Source of the DNA: Dehalococcoidales bacterium | Lineage (GTDB): Bacteria > Chloroflexota > Dehalococcoidia > Dehalococcoidales > UBA2162 | Length of the DNA: 64,000 nucleotides | Direction: 5' to 3' | NCBI GenBank assembly: GCA_016932435.1 | Contig: JAFGCW010000082.1 | Coordinates: 13,550 to 77,549, forward strand | Part shown: in pieces, positions 62,219-64,000 of the stretch | Layout: the number at the start of each line of letters is the position of its first letter | How positions within the stretch are numbered: the stretch's first letter is position 1 | Translations under genes and position numbers: made by a program | Notes under the pieces: generated by a model | Told to the model about the DNA's origin: nothing | What the model saw: the letters and a program-made list of their open reading frames with translations, nothing else | The model's database searches: none

Positions 62219-62500
62219 ATGGCTACGTATACCGTTGAAATGTTCGGTCTCCCGTATTCTATATCAGGAATAAGGGAAATAAAATTCGAACTTAACAATG
62301 AAGCGAAGTTGACCGATATTGTCGGTGCATTACGACGTGAAATTCCGGCGCTTGAAGGAGAGGTTATTAAGCCAGGAAGTGATTTCCTGATGGACGGCTT
62401 TACTTTTAATATTAATGGTCGTTTCTATGTTGACGACAGAGACCTGATTCTCAAAGAGAATGATCATATTATCCTTCTGACGCTTGCTACGATAGGGTAA
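62219..62500 (+). CDS. MoaD/ThiS-like beta-grasp protein
   Basis: 93 residues with the ubiquitin-like fold pattern of MoaD/ThiS: VEMFGLPYSISG, KLTDIVGALRREIPAL, FNINGRFYVDDRDLILKENDHIILL. MoaD proteins carry sulfur on a C-terminal Gly-Gly for molybdopterin synthesis, and such genes accompany AOR. Here the C terminus is LATIG with a single Gly, so thiocarboxylation is uncertain. It has its own likely -10 (TTATAAT near 62166) after the AOR terminator, and AGGAG upstream. Confidence 0.82.
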   Translation: MATYTVEMFGLPYSISGIREIKFELNNEAKLTDIVGALRREIPALEGEVIKPGSDFLMDGFTFNINGRFYVDDRDLILKENDHIILLTLATIG

Positions 62501-62536
62501 TCATTGCTGGAGATATAGAAACTAAAAAGGTCAGAG

Positions 62537-63691
62537 TTAATCCCGACCTTTCTTCTTTCTCAGTTCGGCAGCAATCGTGTTTCTCAGCACCTGGTTGGTT
62601 CCTTCGTATATCTGGGTTATTTTGGCATCTCTCATCATTTTTTCTACGGGGTAGTCGCGCATATAACCTGAACCGCCAAAAACCTGCACCGCATCAGTTG
62701 TTACTTTCATCGCAACATCCGATGCATGTACTTTCGTCATCGCCGATTCTCCGGAATGTTTCTTTCCTCCTGCATCGACAGCCCTGGCTACCGCATAATT
62801 CAAAGCTCTGGCCGCTTCAGTCTGGATAGCCATATCCGCAAGTAAATGCTGGACAGCCTGTATCGAGATGATAGGATGACCGAACTGGATACGTTGTTTC
62901 GCGTACTCGGTAGCTGCGTCCAGTGCACCCTGGGCAATTCCAACAGCCTGGGCGCCTATACCGGGACGTGACTCATCGAATATACTGAGCATAATAATAA
63001 AACCCTGGCCTTCTTTACCGATCAGGTTTTCTTCAGGAACAAAACAGTCTTCGAAAACGAGTTCTCTGGTAGCGGAAGCCCTGATACCCATCTTGTTCTC
63101 TTTTCGACCGAACGTAAATCCTGGAGTGTCTTTTTCGACAAGTATCATACTGGCGCCGCGAGGACCTTTCGTCTTGTCCGTCAATACAAGCACCGAATAG
63201 AATTCAGCCTCTCCGCCGTTGCTGACAAACAGCTTGTTTCCATTCAGGAGATAGCCACCGTCAACTTTCTGAGCAGTAGCTTTCAGACCACCCGGGTCAC
63301 TTCCGGCTGACTCTTCCGTAATACTGAGTGCAGCCAGTTTTTCTCCGCTGGCGATGAAGGGAAGGTATTTCTGTTTCTGTTCATGAGAGCCGTATTTAAC
63401 CAGCGGAATTGTCCCAAGAGATGATGCAGCGTAACACAGCGCTATACCGGCACAAGCCCGGCTTAATTCTTCTATCACCAGGCAGAGATCGAGACATCCT
63501 CCACCCAGCCCTTCATATTCTTCCGGAACAAAAATCCGGAACATATCAGTCTCTGCAAGAGTCTTCATTATATCCCAGGGAAACTGACCGGTTTCGTCTA
63601 ATTCCGCCCTTATCGGAATGATTTTTTCATCAGCAATAGTTCTTACCAGTTGTTTGATTGTTCTTTGTTCGTCTGTAAGTAAATGGTCCAA
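62537..63691 (-). CDS. Acyl-CoA dehydrogenase
   Basis: 384 residues, full-length. FAD/CoA motifs LSITEESAGSDPGGLKATA and FGHPIISIQAVQHLLADM, then VFGGSGYMRDYPVEKMMRDA. The catalytic Glu is in KITQIYEGTNQVLR, the position used by short/medium-chain and butyryl-type enzymes. It starts at TTG behind GAGGAG. It oxidises an acyl-CoA to the enoyl-CoA and passes electrons to ETF (not in the window). With the CoA-transferase and VOC genes it supports fatty- or aromatic-acid use. Confidence 0.94.
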   Translation of the reverse strand: MDHLLTDEQRTIKQLVRTIADEKIIPIRAELDETGQFPWDIMKTLAETDMFRIFVPEEYEGLGGGCLDLCLVIEELSRACAGIALCYAASSLGTIPLVKYGSHEQKQKYLPFIASGEKLAALSITEESAGSDPGGLKATAQKVDGGYLLNGNKLFVSNGGEAEFYSVLVLTDKTKGPRGASMILVEKDTPGFTFGRKENKMGIRASATRELVFEDCFVPEENLIGKEGQGFIIMLSIFDESRPGIGAQAVGIAQGALDAATEYAKQRIQFGHPIISIQAVQHLLADMAIQTEAARALNYAVARAVDAGGKKHSGESAMTKVHASDVAMKVTTDAVQVFGGSGYMRDYPVEKMMRDAKITQIYEGTNQVLRNTIAAELRKKKGRD

Positions 63692-63867
63692 AGTTACTCC
63701 TCTTCAATTGGTAAATTTTCTTTCACAAATATTATCACAGTATACCTTACCTCGCAAAACCTTCAGTGATAACAACCATAAACACCCGGATATGTGAAAT
63801 AATCAGTGTATATTATAGTAACATGAAGTTGGCAAATCCTGGTAGAGAAACTTACTTAATGATAAAG

Positions 63868-63897
63868 AAAAGGGGGATATGCAATCCCCCTTTTTTG
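63868..63897. terminator. Strong hairpin terminator
   Basis: A perfect 11-bp stem (63868-63878 with 63884-63894), a 5-base loop, six T on the + side and a T-rich tail on the minus side. No gene ends before it on the + strand here, so it most likely ends a minus-strand transcript entering from beyond the window. Confidence 0.8.
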
Positions 63898-64000
63898 TTC
63901 GAGCCAGCCCTGTCGCTAAGCCCGATTACCCCCAGGGCTCCGGACACGGGAGGGGTATGGTTGGTATTTAAGCTGAGACGAGCTGCTAAATCCCAGCACC
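63898..64000 (-). ncRNA. Possible 3' part of a structured RNA (unassigned)
   Basis: On the minus strand, this GC-rich stretch runs directly into the terminator at 63868-63897. It contains a perfect AGCCCTG/CAGGGCT pairing and a possible second hairpin around GAGACG. No known RNA (tRNA, tmRNA, SRP, RNase P, 6S, common riboswitches) was matched. It could equally be the end of a short coding region. The 5' side is outside the window. Confidence 0.25.

Larger units (their letters stand above)
63692..64000. other. Right-end intergenic region
   Basis: 309 bp with no accepted gene. It holds the acyl-CoA dehydrogenase upstream region, a strong hairpin terminator and about 100 bp of GC-rich, structured sequence reaching the window edge (see separate entries). 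Confidence 0.5.

Noticed and set aside
63824..64000. Small + strand frame starting at 63824
   Set aside because: It runs through a strong terminator hairpin and has no ribosome site or protein-like sequence.
1..64000. CRISPR arrays, prophage or IS transposase genes
   Set aside because: No regularly spaced short repeats, integrase, transposase, capsid or tail genes were seen.

Overview
The window is a gene-dense stretch of an anaerobic, probably Gram-positive-like or monoderm bacterial chromosome of moderate GC. The gene set best fits a Dehalococcoidia-like member of the Chloroflexota. It includes a tungsten/molybdenum aldehyde:ferredoxin oxidoreductase, an acyl-CoA dehydrogenase, a two-subunit CoA-transferase, uroporphyrinogen-decarboxylase-like and DUF169/DUF362 proteins, corrinoid uptake under a cobalamin riboswitch, FabK-type fatty-acid synthesis and a LonB-like protease. 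The assignment is an inference from gene content; no rRNA gene is present. No phage, IS transposase or CRISPR array is visible.

Layout. 1-2.2 kb: tail of a URO-D-like gene, an alpha/beta hydrolase and two small cupin-like genes (a third relative lies at 29.5 kb). 2.6-13.6 kb: a signalling and type IV pilus block on the + strand (hybrid histidine kinase, lone receiver, receiver-CpaE-like ATPase, PilB, PilC, three prepilin-like proteins, and PilM from its own promoter). 13.6-16.1 kb: a CrtI-like flavoprotein and a STAS-DUF1990 fusion. 16.2-21.7 kb: an eight-gene minus-strand run of DUF362, DegV, a 3-beta-HSD-like dehydrogenase, a steroid-5-alpha-reductase-like membrane enzyme, a membrane protein, an ArsC/Spx-like protein with an in-frame UGA, a STAY-GREEN homologue and MsrB. 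21.8-29.4 kb: LonB-like protease, MarC, and a FAD / Fe-S / FAD oxidoreductase operon. 30.2-37.7 kb: a tandem (four-ATPase) UvrA-like protein, an alpha/alpha-toroid protein, a small HEAT-like protein and a YchF-like GTPase with an altered P-loop. 37.7-40.9 kb: corrinoid or iron-chelate ABC importer behind a cobalamin riboswitch. 41-46.6 kb: small membrane proteins, a sulfite-oxidase-fold lipoprotein, VOC protein, CoA-transferase, SDR, zinc ribbon and DUF169. 46.7-48.9 kb: an in-frame chimera of the front of HypF and the back of an aldehyde:ferredoxin oxidoreductase, next to tRNA-Arg. 49-55 kb: exported protein, GAF regulator, intradiol dioxygenase, tRNA-His, Smr protein, zinc alcohol dehydrogenase and a second toroid protein. 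55.1-60.1 kb: a fatty-acid/ribosomal cluster (DUF177, rpmF, fabK, fabD, fabG, nusB, acpP, HAD). 60.2-63.7 kb: intact AOR, a MoaD-like protein and an acyl-CoA dehydrogenase.

The most interesting signals are: (1) the ArsC/Spx-like gene at 17151-17498, where TGA replaces the first Cys of the CxxC motif and is followed by a stem-loop that fits a bacterial SECIS, so it is a candidate selenoprotein; (2) the HypF-AOR chimera at 46730-48868; (3) the STAY-GREEN, 5-alpha-reductase and 3-beta-HSD genes sharing the same strand and run with the UGA gene, which together could be an undescribed redox/lipid/tetrapyrrole system; (4) the four-ATPase UvrA-like protein; and (5) the YchF paralogue with Arg in place of the P-loop Lys.
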